From a virus: DNA of 20,501 bases. This document shows, piece by piece, positions 6,398 to 13,407 of this stretch. The stretch covers positions 1 to 20,501 of the IMG/VR virus record IMGVR_UViG_3300012357_000016. One strand, 5' to 3'. The notes below the pieces were generated by a model. The model saw only the letters and a program-made list of their open reading frames with translations, made no database searches and was not told the origin of the DNA. The position numbers and the translations under genes were made by a program. Within the stretch, counting starts at the first letter, position 1. Each line of letters begins with the position of its first letter.

Positions 6398-6404
6398 AAA
6401 GGAG
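6398..6404 (+). promoter_or_regulatory. Shine-Dalgarno site AAAGGAG
   Basis: AAAGGAG ends 10 bases before ATG 6415. It supports that ATG as the start of the coiled-coil gene rather than TTG 6385, which would overlap the previous stop. Confidence 0.65.
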
Positions 6405-6414
6405 CGCAGTACCC

Positions 6415-6822
6415 ATGTTCGAGAACCTGAAGACGAAGCTCGAAGAGATCGGCCACGGCTTGGAGGACTTTCGCACCCGCGTCGAGCAGAAGCTGTTCCA
6501 CGGGCAGCCCGACTTGCTCGCGCAGCACATCGCCCTGTTGCAGAGCGAGTTCGTCGCTCACCTCGACGAGGCGCAGAGGGCGCTCGCCGAGTTCGAGGTC
6601 GAAGTCCGGAACGCGGTCAAACTCCTCGACGCCGACGTCGCCTCGCTCAAAACGGCGGTTACTCAGCTTCAAGAGGCGCTGGACGATCCGGCTGTTGCTT
6701 CCGAGATCATCCAAGCCAGGAACGTGGTACGGCAGGCTGACTTCGACGCCGAGGTGGCGAAGAAGCACGCGGCTGCCGGCGGGACCGATGCGCCGGTCGG
6801 GAAGGTCGGCTCCGGGGGCTAG
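6415..6822 (+). CDS. Coiled-coil hypothetical protein
   Basis: The product has 135 residues from ATG 6415, backed by AAAGGAG 10 bases upstream; TTG 6385, in TTGA overlap, is an alternative adding 10 residues. Nearly all of it is predicted helix with heptad-like hydrophobic spacing: ENLKTKLEEIGHGLEDFRTRVEQ, then DLLAQHIALLQSEFVAHLDE, then EVRNAVKLLDADVASLKTAVTQL. The tail is Gly/Ala-rich and probably flexible. It has no Cys and no catalytic pattern. A structural, tethering or chaperone-like part is likely; location just before the packaging genes makes a virion or assembly role plausible but unproven. Confidence 0.68.
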   Translation: MFENLKTKLEEIGHGLEDFRTRVEQKLFHGQPDLLAQHIALLQSEFVAHLDEAQRALAEFEVEVRNAVKLLDADVASLKTAVTQLQEALDDPAVASEIIQARNVVRQADFDAEVAKKHAAAGGTDAPVGKVGSGG

Positions 6823-6830
6823 GGGGGCCC

Positions 6831-7211
6831 GTGAGCATCTGCAAGGTTCACAGGGAGCGGCTTCAAGCCGCCCTTCAGAAGCGCGACCTTTGGCGGCTCG
6901 TAAAGCCCGAGCGCGCGAAGGAACTCGCGAACCGTTGGCTCTCGGGGGAGATGCGGAACGAGGGCGACTTCGATCCCTACGTCGTCTGCTGGCTGGAGAT
7001 CCACGCTCACGCGGTCGAACTCCTCCGCGACTTCGGGCCGAAGTCCCGCGCGTGCTCGCTCTGCGAAGTCGAGCGACAGACGCGCCGCGGGATCGCGGAT
7101 CAGTGGATCGACCGCTTCGCCGACCTCGTCTGGGCGCTCGCCGTGAAGATGGGCCTTGCGAAGCCGCCTCAGAGCGGGCGCTCGTTCATTTCGGAGGCGC
7201 ACCTTCACTAG
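6831..7211 (+). CDS. Hypothetical phage protein with Cys pair
   Basis: The 126-residue product starts at GTG 6831 after a short purine-rich leader (AGGGGGG). It opens SICKVHRERLQAALQKR, continues with helices (LWRLVKPERAKELANRWLSG and VCWLEIHAHAVELLRDFG), and has a CSLCEVERQTRRG segment followed by DQWIDRFADLVWALAVKMGLA. The CxxC pair followed by a tryptophan-bearing helix resembles a segment I recall from phage hypotheticals that may bind zinc. It lies directly before the large terminase. No function can be stated; an accessory packaging role is a guess from position. Confidence 0.7.
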   Translation: MSICKVHRERLQAALQKRDLWRLVKPERAKELANRWLSGEMRNEGDFDPYVVCWLEIHAHAVELLRDFGPKSRACSLCEVERQTRRGIADQWIDRFADLVWALAVKMGLAKPPQSGRSFISEAHLH

Positions 7212-7221
7212 TCGCGCGCCG

Positions 7222-8610
7222 ATGTTCGTCGACGAGGCGATCCTAGAAGAAGCCGCCCTGCCGCTCGCGGCGCTCGGAGCTGCGGTCGCCGGCGAGCGGC
7301 GCAGGCGGGAGATGGTCCGGAGCTACCAGTCGCTCGTGGAGCGGCCGGAGCACGTGTTCCACGACCTCCTTCTCCCGGCGCCGTACAAGGTCTTCTACGG
7401 CGGGCGCGGCGCGGCGAAGGACTGGGCGTTCGCCGAGACGCTCCTCAAGCGCGCGGTCAAGGAGGCGATGATCGTACTCTGCACGCGCGAGTATCAGAAG
7501 TCGATCGCGGACTCGGTTCACCGCGTGCTGAGGCACATGATCACGCGGCTCGGGCTCGACTCGCAGTTCGACGTGACGGACAAGTCGATCCGATCCTACG
7601 CGGGGACGGAGTTCATCTTCAAGGGCCTGCACCACAATTCGGAGGAGATCAAGTCGACGGAGGCGGTCAAGATCACCTGGGTTCACGAGGCGCAGAACAC
7701 GACGGAGCAGTCCTGGCTCGATCTCCTCGCGACCGTCTTCCGGCTCCCAGACTCGGAGGTCTGGGTCTCGTTCAACGTCACGGACGAGACCTCGGCGACG
7801 CACACGCGGTTCGTCACGAACCCGCCGCCCGGGGCGATCGTTCACAAGGTCAACTACACGGAGAACCCGTTCTTCCCGACGCGGCTTCGGGCGCTCATGG
7901 AGCACGACCGGGAGACGAATCCGCTCGTCTATCGGCACATCTGGCTCGGGGAGCCGCGGAAGATTTCGACGGCCGTGATCCTCGGCGGGCGGTTCCGGGT
8001 CAAGGAGTTCCCCGACGACCTCTGGAAGCAGGCCGAGCGCCTGATGTTCGGCGAGGACTTCGGCTTCGCGAACTCGCCGGCGGCGATCGTTCGGTTCTTC
8101 GTGCTCTCGAACCAGCGCTGCCGCGAACTGGGGTTGATTGAGCCGGGCGACCCGCTCGCCGACTACCCGCGGATCTTCGTCGAGCACGAGGTCGGCGGGA
8201 CCGGGGTCGACACGGAGGAGCTGCCGGCGCTTCACGACGCGGTCCCGGGCGCGCGGGAGTGGCCGATCAAGTGCGACTCGGCGCGCCCGGAGACGATCTC
8301 GTTCCTCCGCGGGAAGGGGTTCAACGCCTCGGCCGCCGAGAAGTGGAACGGGTCGGTCGAGGACGGGATCACGCACCTCCGCGGGCACGTCATCGTCATT
8401 CACCCGCGCTGCGTGCGGACCGAGAGCAACGCGGGGACGTACTCGTATAAAGTCGACCCGCGCGTCATCGACCCGGAGACGAACGCGCCGCAGGTCCTGC
8501 CGATCATCATCGACGCGCACAACGACTACATCGACGCGATCCGCTACGGGCTCGACGGGTACATCCAGCACCGCGGGGGGCTCGCGACGTGGGCGAAGCT
8601 CGCCGGATGA
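7222..8610 (+). CDS. terL: Terminase large subunit (PBSX/P22-like)
   Basis: The large terminase is the ATP-driven motor and nuclease that packs and cuts phage DNA at the portal. The 462-residue product has an N-terminal ATPase with a P-loop VFYGGRGAAKDW (residues 57-68) and Walker B KITWVHEAQN (150-159, E156 catalytic). The coupling region SFNVTDE follows near 183. The RNase H-like nuclease has its acidic residues at D279 in FGEDFGF, D352 in CDSARPET, and D435/D438 in HNDYIDAIRYG. The P-loop ends in Asp rather than Ser/Thr after the Lys. ATG 7222 starts the protein; the frame extends upstream without homology. Length matches the family. It overlaps the LuxR-type gene by 4 bases. Confidence 0.95.
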   Translation: MFVDEAILEEAALPLAALGAAVAGERRRREMVRSYQSLVERPEHVFHDLLLPAPYKVFYGGRGAAKDWAFAETLLKRAVKEAMIVLCTREYQKSIADSVHRVLRHMITRLGLDSQFDVTDKSIRSYAGTEFIFKGLHHNSEEIKSTEAVKITWVHEAQNTTEQSWLDLLATVFRLPDSEVWVSFNVTDETSATHTRFVTNPPPGAIVHKVNYTENPFFPTRLRALMEHDRETNPLVYRHIWLGEPRKISTAVILGGRFRVKEFPDDLWKQAERLMFGEDFGFANSPAAIVRFFVLSNQRCRELGLIEPGDPLADYPRIFVEHEVGGTGVDTEELPALHDAVPGAREWPIKCDSARPETISFLRGKGFNASAAEKWNGSVEDGITHLRGHVIVIHPRCVRTESNAGTYSYKVDPRVIDPETNAPQVLPIIIDAHNDYIDAIRYGLDGYIQHRGGLATWAKLAG

Positions 8611-8852
8611 ACGGCCGCGATCCCTCGACGGGGCAGTTCAAGCGCGGGGAATCGCCGAGCGCGCTCTCGCCGAAGCAGGTCGAGATCGTCCAGTACATCG
8701 CGAACGGGAAGCGGAACGAGGACATCGCGCTCCTGATGAACACGAGCGAGGCCGCGGTGACCAATCAGCTCGTTCGGATCATGAACTTGACCGGCTGCTC
8801 GACGCGCTCCGCGGTGGTCTCCTGGGCATTTCGCCGAAAGTTGATAAGATAG
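8607..8852 (+). CDS. LuxR/GerE-type helix-turn-helix protein
   Basis: This is an 81-residue, almost pure DNA-binding domain. After a basic opening (GRDPSTGQFKRGE), residues about 20-80 follow the LuxR/GerE pattern: ALSPKQVEIVQYIANGKRNEDIA (helices 1-2), LMNTSEAAVTNQLVRIMNLTG (turn and recognition helix), then STRSAVVSWAFRRKLI (helix 4). There is no receiver or ligand-binding domain, so activity would depend on expression or a partner. It starts in ATGA overlap with the terminase gene. It may switch late transcription or tweak host genes, or be a structural adaptor in packaging. The HTH call is secure; the role is not. Confidence 0.82.
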   Translation: MNGRDPSTGQFKRGESPSALSPKQVEIVQYIANGKRNEDIALLMNTSEAAVTNQLVRIMNLTGCSTRSAVVSWAFRRKLIR

Positions 8853-8857
8853 CGCGC

Positions 8858-9085
8858 GTGGCCGAAAATTTGGAACCGATCCTCGCGCCCGAGGTGCGCC
8901 TCCGCGGCAACTTCATGGGTCAGCTCGTCGTTCAGATCCGGCGACCTCGCGCGAGGCGAATCGGCCGAGGCGGTCGCTGGGAAGTGGCCGCGTTCTCGGA
9001 GTGGCGGGACGCGCGGGCAAGCGACCCGCGCGAGGTCGCCGAAGTCTTCGACGCGCTGAGCGTCTCCGACGTCAAAGCATCGTGA
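8858..9085 (+). CDS. Small hypothetical protein
   Basis: The product has 75 residues from GTG 8858, six bases after the LuxR-type gene. The sequence has a beta-like stretch (QLVVQIRRPRARRIGRGGRWEVAAF) and an acidic helical tail, DPREVAEVFDALSVSD. Its stop overlaps the next GTG start as GTGA, the operon's usual junction. I recognise no family. The start is moderately sure because no purine-rich site is obvious upstream. Confidence 0.6.
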   Translation: MAENLEPILAPEVRLRGNFMGQLVVQIRRPRARRIGRGGRWEVAAFSEWRDARASDPREVAEVFDALSVSDVKAS

Positions 9086-9501
9086 AGCTCTCCGATCTCG
9101 AAGCGACGTTCATCCGGTACGAGGCGCGAGAGCCGCACGCCGAGGCGCTCAGGCTGAACCCCGGCGCGAAGGTCGCTCACTGGGTCATCCCGGTCGAGAC
9201 GTTCGCGGAGGCGCACGGCGTTCAGTTCGCGTGCCCGAAGGCGACGGCGGAGCGCGGGAAGGCGCACGCGCACCGCGCGCGGCTCTGGTTCTGGGGCGCG
9301 CCGGTCGATCCGGAGATCGGGAAGAACAAGCTCGGGAAGCCGAAGCGCTGGCGCGTCGTCTCGGGGAAGACGCTCGACTCCTTGACGCTCGCCCCGGCGA
9401 TCGCGGAGGAGGACGACGCCTGCGGCTGGGCGGGGACGGTTCAGAACGGGGAGGTCGCCACGGCGCCGGCGGAGAAGGCGAAGAAGAAGAGGCTCGCATG
9501 A
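9082..9501 (+). CDS. DUF6527-like protein
   Basis: A 139-residue protein from GTG 9082. It follows the pattern I recall for DUF6527: an opening MKLSDLEATFIRYE, then AEAHGVQFACPKA, HRARLWFWGAPV, KRWRVVSGKTLDSLTLAPAI and a closing CGWAGTVQNGEV. Most family members have a CPxC pair in the second block; here the second Cys is Ala (CPKA), which would weaken a metal site. The function of the family is unknown to me. It lies between the terminase and the portal and ends in the recurrent junction motif with the exported HNH gene. Confidence 0.72.
   Translation: MKLSDLEATFIRYEAREPHAEALRLNPGAKVAHWVIPVETFAEAHGVQFACPKATAERGKAHAHRARLWFWGAPVDPEIGKNKLGKPKRWRVVSGKTLDSLTLAPAIAEEDDACGWAGTVQNGEVATAPAEKAKKKRLA
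9489..9501 (+). repeat. Recurrent gene-junction sequence GAGGCTCGCATGA
   Basis: This copy is identical to 946-958 although the two flanking gene pairs are unrelated and 8.5 kb apart. It ends the DUF6527-like gene with Arg-Leu-Ala and supplies the ATG of the next gene. Confidence 0.6.
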
Positions 9502-10007
9502 GGCTCGTCGCCCTGCTCCTAGCGCTCCTCTCCTCGTCGATCGCGCTCGCTGGCCCGGGAGGGTTCGCCATCATCGCGGCGTCCGCGCGGCCGTTCGCTC
9601 GCGACGTGCCTGACTTGTTCAAGACCCCAGGCTCGACGCGCCCGATCTCGTTCGTCGCGATCTGCGCGACGAAGTGGGGCCGCGACGCGCGGCACGTCAC
9701 GGCGGCGATGAGGCACGCGGTCTTCGCCTCCTACGGCCTCTCCGGGCGCGACGACCCGGCGTGCGGCGCCGAGGGCTGCGAGGTCGATCACTTGATCCCG
9801 CGCGAACTCGGCGGGGCGGACGAGGTTCAGAACTTATGGCCTCAGCCGATCGCGGGGAGCCCGTGGAACGCGCGGCTCAAGGACCGGCTGGAGAACCGGC
9901 TCCGCCGCGACGTGTGCTCGGGCAAGATCGGGCTCCGAGAGGCGCGCCTCGCGCTCGTCGGCGATTGGCGCGTCGCATATCTGAAATACTACGGCGTGGC
10001 GCCGTGA
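9498..10007 (+). CDS. HNH endonuclease with an N-terminal signal peptide
   Basis: The 169-residue product opens with a textbook signal peptide: a basic start (MRLV), a hydrophobic core ALLLALLSSSIALA and a likely cut after A18 (IALA/GPGG). The mature part carries an HNH-type fold: C94-E-V-D97-H98 in GCEVDHLIPRELGG, N112 in VQNLWPQPIAG, and NARLKDRLENRL after it. Four cysteines (C56, C89, C94, C140) could form disulfides, which suits an exported protein. It resembles exported bacterial HNH nucleases. The gene starts in the ATGA junction and precedes the portal gene. Possible roles are degrading DNA outside the cytoplasm or in the periplasm, or acting in the envelope against rivals. The nuclease call is sure; the location is predicted. 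Confidence 0.8.
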   Translation: MRLVALLLALLSSSIALAGPGGFAIIAASARPFARDVPDLFKTPGSTRPISFVAICATKWGRDARHVTAAMRHAVFASYGLSGRDDPACGAEGCEVDHLIPRELGGADEVQNLWPQPIAGSPWNARLKDRLENRLRRDVCSGKIGLREARLALVGDWRVAYLKYYGVAP

Positions 10008-10025
10008 TCGAGAGGACCTGAGCCC

Positions 10026-11951
10026 GTGGCGACCGAGAGGCGATCCGTGAGAGGCGTGGCGCTCGACGCGCGGCGCGCAGACGCGCGAGCGCGGAAGGAG
10101 GCGGCGAAGGCGCGCGACTCGAACGTGGCGAAGTTCGCCGACGCGGCGACGAGCGACTCGTTCGTCAACTTCCAGCACAAGCTCGGGATCGGGGCGGACA
10201 ACCCGCTCTCGTCGGCGACGTACGGGTTCAACCCGATCACGCGGATCAGGACGCTCCTGGAGTGGATTCACCGCGGGTCCTGGCTCGGCGGGGTCGCGGT
10301 CGACATCATCGCCGAGGACATGACGAAGATGGGCGTGGAGCTTCAGAGCGACCTCGACCCGACGGACATCCGGAAGATCGAGGAACTCGCGGTCGCGCTC
10401 CGCGTCTGGCCGAACTCCTGCTCGACGGTCAAGTGGGCGCGGCTCTTCGGCGGGGCGATAGCGGTGATGCTCGTCGAGGGGCAGAGGTTCGACACGCCGC
10501 TCCGCGTGGAGACCGTCGGGCGGAATCAGTTCAAGGGGCTCTTCGTTCTCGACCGCTGGCAGGTCGAGCCGAGCTTGAACGACCTCGTTCAGGACCTCGG
10601 GCCGGACCTCGGGCTCCCGAAGTTCTACAAGGTGCTCGCGGACGCGCCGGCGCTCTTCGGGCAGAGGATTCATCACTCGCGCGTAATGAGGCTTCAGGGG
10701 ATCGAACTCTCGTACTATCAGCGCCTGATCGAGCAGCTCTGGGGCGAGAGCGAGATCGAGCGCCTCTACGACCGCATGGTCGCCTTCGACTCGACGACGA
10801 CGGGGGCGGCGCAGCTCGCGTACAAGGCGTACCTCCGGACGTATCAGATCGAGGGCCTGAGGGACATCATCGCCGCCGGCGGGAAGCCTCTGGAGGGGCT
10901 CCTCCGCTACGTCGACATGTTCCGGCGGTTTCAGACGATGGAGGGGATGACGCTGCTCGACATGAAGGACAAGTTCGAGGGGACCGAGCGGACCGTCTTC
11001 GCCGGCCTCGCCGACCTGATGATCGCGTTCGCGCAGCAGGTCGCCGGGGCGCTCCAGATCCCGCTCGTGCGGCTCCTCGGGCAGGCGCCGGCGGGGCTCA
11101 ACTCGACGGGGGAGTCCGACCTCCGGACCTATTACGACAACATCAAGGCGCGGCAGGAGACGAGCTTCCGGGTCCCGATGACGCGCGTCTACCGCGCGCT
11201 TGCTGGCTCGGCGGGGATAAAGCTCCCGGACGGATTTTGGATTCAGTTCCGGTCGCTCTGGCAGCTCCAGGAGAAGGAGAAGGCGGAGATCGCCGAGACC
11301 GACGGGCGCTCGATCGCGGCGGCCGAGGAGCGGGGCTTCATGTCGCAGGCGACGGCGATGCGCGAGCTGAAGCAGTCCTCGCACGTCACGGGGCGCTTCT
11401 CGAATATCACGGACGCGGAGATCGCGCAGGCCGACGAGGAACTCGCCCCGCGCGGCGAGGAGGCGCTCGGGCCGGACGGAGAGCCGATCGAGACCCCCGC
11501 TCGATCGGCCGGGGCGCCGCCGAAGAAGAAGACGAACGGCGCCGCGGAGCACGCGGACGACGGCGTCACGGCGGTCCGGGACGCGGCGGTTCGGGACGCG
11601 CTCCAGCGCGCGCAGGACGCGAACGCCAAGGCCATGGACTCGCTCGCCGCCTCGAACCGCGTGCTCGCCGACGCGCTCTCGCGGCAGCGCGAGCCGATCG
11701 TCGTCCCGCCGGCCGCCGTGACGGTTCACGAGGGAGACACGCGGGTCGAGGTTCAGCCAGCGGCGGCCCCAGAGGTCAAGGTCCCCGTGACGGTCGAGGG
11801 CGCGCAGGTTCACGTCGCGCCGGCCGCCGCGCCGAGGGTCGAGGTCCCGGTCTCGCTCACGGTCAAGGGGCACCCGAAATCGACGCGCGAGACGATCAAG
11901 CGCGACGTGGAGGGCGAGATCATCGAGAGGAACATCGAGCACAAGGAATAG
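10026..11951 (+). CDS. Portal protein (DUF1073-type)
   Basis: The portal is the twelve-subunit ring through which DNA enters and leaves the capsid. The 641-residue product has the N-terminal features of DUF1073 portals: NPLSSATYGFNPITR, then LEWIHRGSWLGGVAVDIIAEDM (about residues 78-99), RLFGGAIAVMLVEGQ, HHSRVMRLQG, and TYYDNIKARQETSF further on, where portals have their wing and crown helices. Residues 480-570 are acidic and coiled-coil-like (AVRDALQRAQDANAKAMDSL). The C-terminal 70 residues hold a two-copy PAAAP repeat. GTG 10026 is preceded by GAGAGGA nine bases upstream. The core length is normal; the long tail is extra. It follows the packaging genes, as usual. Confidence 0.92.
   Translation: MATERRSVRGVALDARRADARARKEAAKARDSNVAKFADAATSDSFVNFQHKLGIGADNPLSSATYGFNPITRIRTLLEWIHRGSWLGGVAVDIIAEDMTKMGVELQSDLDPTDIRKIEELAVALRVWPNSCSTVKWARLFGGAIAVMLVEGQRFDTPLRVETVGRNQFKGLFVLDRWQVEPSLNDLVQDLGPDLGLPKFYKVLADAPALFGQRIHHSRVMRLQGIELSYYQRLIEQLWGESEIERLYDRMVAFDSTTTGAAQLAYKAYLRTYQIEGLRDIIAAGGKPLEGLLRYVDMFRRFQTMEGMTLLDMKDKFEGTERTVFAGLADLMIAFAQQVAGALQIPLVRLLGQAPAGLNSTGESDLRTYYDNIKARQETSFRVPMTRVYRALAGSAGIKLPDGFWIQFRSLWQLQEKEKAEIAETDGRSIAAAEERGFMSQATAMRELKQSSHVTGRFSNITDAEIAQADEELAPRGEEALGPDGEPIETPARSAGAPPKKKTNGAAEHADDGVTAVRDAAVRDALQRAQDANAKAMDSLAASNRVLADALSRQREPIVVPPAAVTVHEGDTRVEVQPAAAPEVKVPVTVEGAQVHVAPAAAPRVEVPVSLTVKGHPKSTRETIKRDVEGEIIERNIEHKE
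11745..11870 (+). repeat. Two-copy PAAAP protein repeat in the portal tail
   Basis: Portal residues 574-592 and 595-615 share the pattern V-x-V-x-PAAAP-x-V-x-VPV. The bases are diverged although the residues are similar, so selection seems to act on the protein. Alternating V-x-V suggests beta strands with a rigid Pro/Ala link. Confidence 0.7.
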
Positions 11952-11959
11952 AATCCGCC

Positions 11960-12424
11960 ATGATGAAGAACTTGCTCTCGCTCTTGCTCTGGCCGCTGCG
12001 CCTCGCGCTGTATCAGTACTCCGTCGGCGTCCAAAACGCGAAGCTCGACGCCGTCGAGACGACGATCGGGACCGGACCGCTCCTGAAGATATTCTCCGGC
12101 GCGGAGCCCGCGAACTGCGCGGCTGCGGACCCGGCGGGTCTGCTCGTGACGATCACGCTCCCCTCGGACTGGATGACGAACGCCGCCGCCGGCGTGAAGG
12201 ACAAGACCGGGGCGTGGTCTGCGGCTGCTACCGGCGCCGGGAACGCGGCGAGCTTCCGCATCTACGACTCGACCGGGGCGACCTGCCACGTTCAGGGAAA
12301 CGTCACGGCGACCGGAGGCGGGGGCGACATGACGGTCGACAACGTCAACATCGCCGTCGGTCAGATCGTCACGGTAACGGGCGCGACCGGGAACGGGTTT
12401 CGCATCACAGCGGGGAACGCATGA
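11960..12424 (+). CDS. Probable virion structural protein
   Basis: This 154-residue product starts at ATG 11960 or 11963, 8 bases after the portal. A hydrophobic N-terminal helix (KNLLSLLLWPLRLALYQYSV) is followed by a beta-rich domain: LLKIFSGAEPANCAAADPAG, LLVTITLPSDWM, ASFRIYDSTGATCHVQG and NIAVGQIVTVTGATGNGFRI. The second half matches a class of phage hypotheticals I recall that begin with a SG..PANCAAADP segment and sit among virion genes. Its place after the portal makes a head or decoration role likely. The N-terminal hydrophobic helix is unexplained. It ends in an ATGA overlap with the next gene. Confidence 0.65.
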   Translation: MMKNLLSLLLWPLRLALYQYSVGVQNAKLDAVETTIGTGPLLKIFSGAEPANCAAADPAGLLVTITLPSDWMTNAAAGVKDKTGAWSAAATGAGNAASFRIYDSTGATCHVQGNVTATGGGGDMTVDNVNIAVGQIVTVTGATGNGFRITAGNA

Positions 12425-12639
12425 ATCTTGAGAGAAAAGTCGAGATCGCGAAGATGGCCGTCCGCTCGATCGCGGATCACGATGACGAGCCACTAGAGCG
12501 CGTCAAGGCCGCCCTCGGGGCGGTGAAGGATTTCGCCGACGCCTCGCTCGATCCCGCGCAGCAGCGCAGGGCGAAAAAGGAAGCCTCGGCCCGCGCCGAG
12601 GAAGCGGCGAAGAAAAAGAACGCGGATCGCGGTCGCTGA
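12421..12639 (+). CDS. Small helical charged protein
   Basis: The 72-residue product from ATG 12421 is nearly all helix: ERKVEIAKMAVRSIADHDDEP, then LERVKAALGAVKDFADASL and a lysine-rich tail, QRRAKKEASARAEEAAKKKNA. It resembles small phage helical proteins of unknown function. It overlaps the previous gene by 4 bases and ends 5 bases before the next. A nucleic-acid-binding or assembly-linker role is possible from the charge but unproven. Confidence 0.65.
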   Translation: MNLERKVEIAKMAVRSIADHDDEPLERVKAALGAVKDFADASLDPAQQRRAKKEASARAEEAAKKKNADRGR

Positions 12640-12644
12640 CGATC

Positions 12645-13397
12645 GTGTTCCAGATAAAGGGCGCAACGGAGAAGCTGCAGCTCGTTAGCTCCGCGGCCGG
12701 CAATCTCGACGTCAGCGTCGATTACGCCATCTGGGACCTGACCACCGGCGCGCCCCCGGTGGACTCGATCGGCAGCCAGGTGACGAACATCATCGCCGCG
12801 GCGACGACGGACATCCTCAGCCCCGCCGGCGCCAACCTCGGGCGCAGGGCCAAGCGGATCGGCGCAAAGAACAAGCACGCGACAGTCTCCAACGCGGTGA
12901 CGCTCCAGCGCGTCACCGCTGGCCCGGTCACCACGGAGGACCTCGGACCGATCACCCTGCTGCCGAAGGAGGCGCTGGTCGTCAACGAGGCCGGGACGCC
13001 GTTCGTCTACACGGCAAACGGCGAGGTGAAGGCCGCGGGCTCGGCCTTGGGGGTCGATCCGAAGACCAACGACTTCCGCCTGTCGGGCGTCTCCGCCACG
13101 CCGATCATGACGGCGGACAATGCCGCGCTCGCGACGATCTTCCTGTGCCAGTACAAGGGCAACCGGATCGCCCTCTGGGACGGCGCGAACTGGCAGCTCT
13201 GCGTGCCGTCGGCGGAGGTCTCGCTGGCGGTCACCGGCCGCACGACCGACCTGCCCTTCGACGTGTTCGCGTTCCTGAACGCCGGCGTAGTCACGCTCGA
13301 ATTTCTCGACTGGACTAACGCCACCACGCGCGCGACCGGGCTCACGCGGCAGGACGGCGTGTGGACGAAGACCGGCGCCGCGACGAGGAACTCCTGA
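12645..13397 (+). CDS. Phage tail/fibre-like structural protein, possibly truncated
   Basis: A 250-residue protein from GTG 12645. The N-terminal part (VDYAIWDLTTGAPPVDSIGSQ, then LSPAGANLGRRAKRIGAKNK) and a middle part (ITLLPKEALVVNEAGTPFVYTANGEV) match conserved blocks of phage surface/fibre-like proteins I recall. The C-terminal block LWDGANWQLCVPSAEVSLAV, then LEFLDWTNATTRATGLTRQDG, is widespread in tail-associated proteins of alphaproteobacterial phages. In those, the segment after ATR usually continues (RYLGT and on), but here the frame stops at ATRNS. Codon use also differs: CAG, GTG, AGC and ACC are commoner. It is probably a recently acquired, shortened adhesin or structural protein placed among head genes. 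Confidence 0.65.
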   Translation: MFQIKGATEKLQLVSSAAGNLDVSVDYAIWDLTTGAPPVDSIGSQVTNIIAAATTDILSPAGANLGRRAKRIGAKNKHATVSNAVTLQRVTAGPVTTEDLGPITLLPKEALVVNEAGTPFVYTANGEVKAAGSALGVDPKTNDFRLSGVSATPIMTADNAALATIFLCQYKGNRIALWDGANWQLCVPSAEVSLAVTGRTTDLPFDVFAFLNAGVVTLEFLDWTNATTRATGLTRQDGVWTKTGAATRNS

Positions 13398-13407
13398 TGG
13401 AGCTGGC

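Noticed and set aside
6385-6414. TTG 6385 as start of the coiled-coil gene
   Set aside because: It overlaps the previous stop as TTGA, which is tempting, but AAAGGAG is well placed only for ATG 6415.
7243-8571. Long minus-strand frame opposite the large terminase
   Set aside because: It is a low-complexity antisense shadow; ATPase and nuclease motifs are on the + strand.
9834-11942. Very long minus-strand open frame opposite the portal (702 codons)
   Set aside because: It mirrors the portal gene; its product is dominated by Arg, Leu, Asp and Val with no recognisable domain, as expected of antisense frames in GC-rich DNA. The + strand portal motifs are unambiguous.
12214-12420. Upstream extension of the small helical gene
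   Set aside because: This stretch is the Arg-rich shadow of the structural gene in the neighbouring frame; ATG 12421 in ATGA overlap is the natural start.
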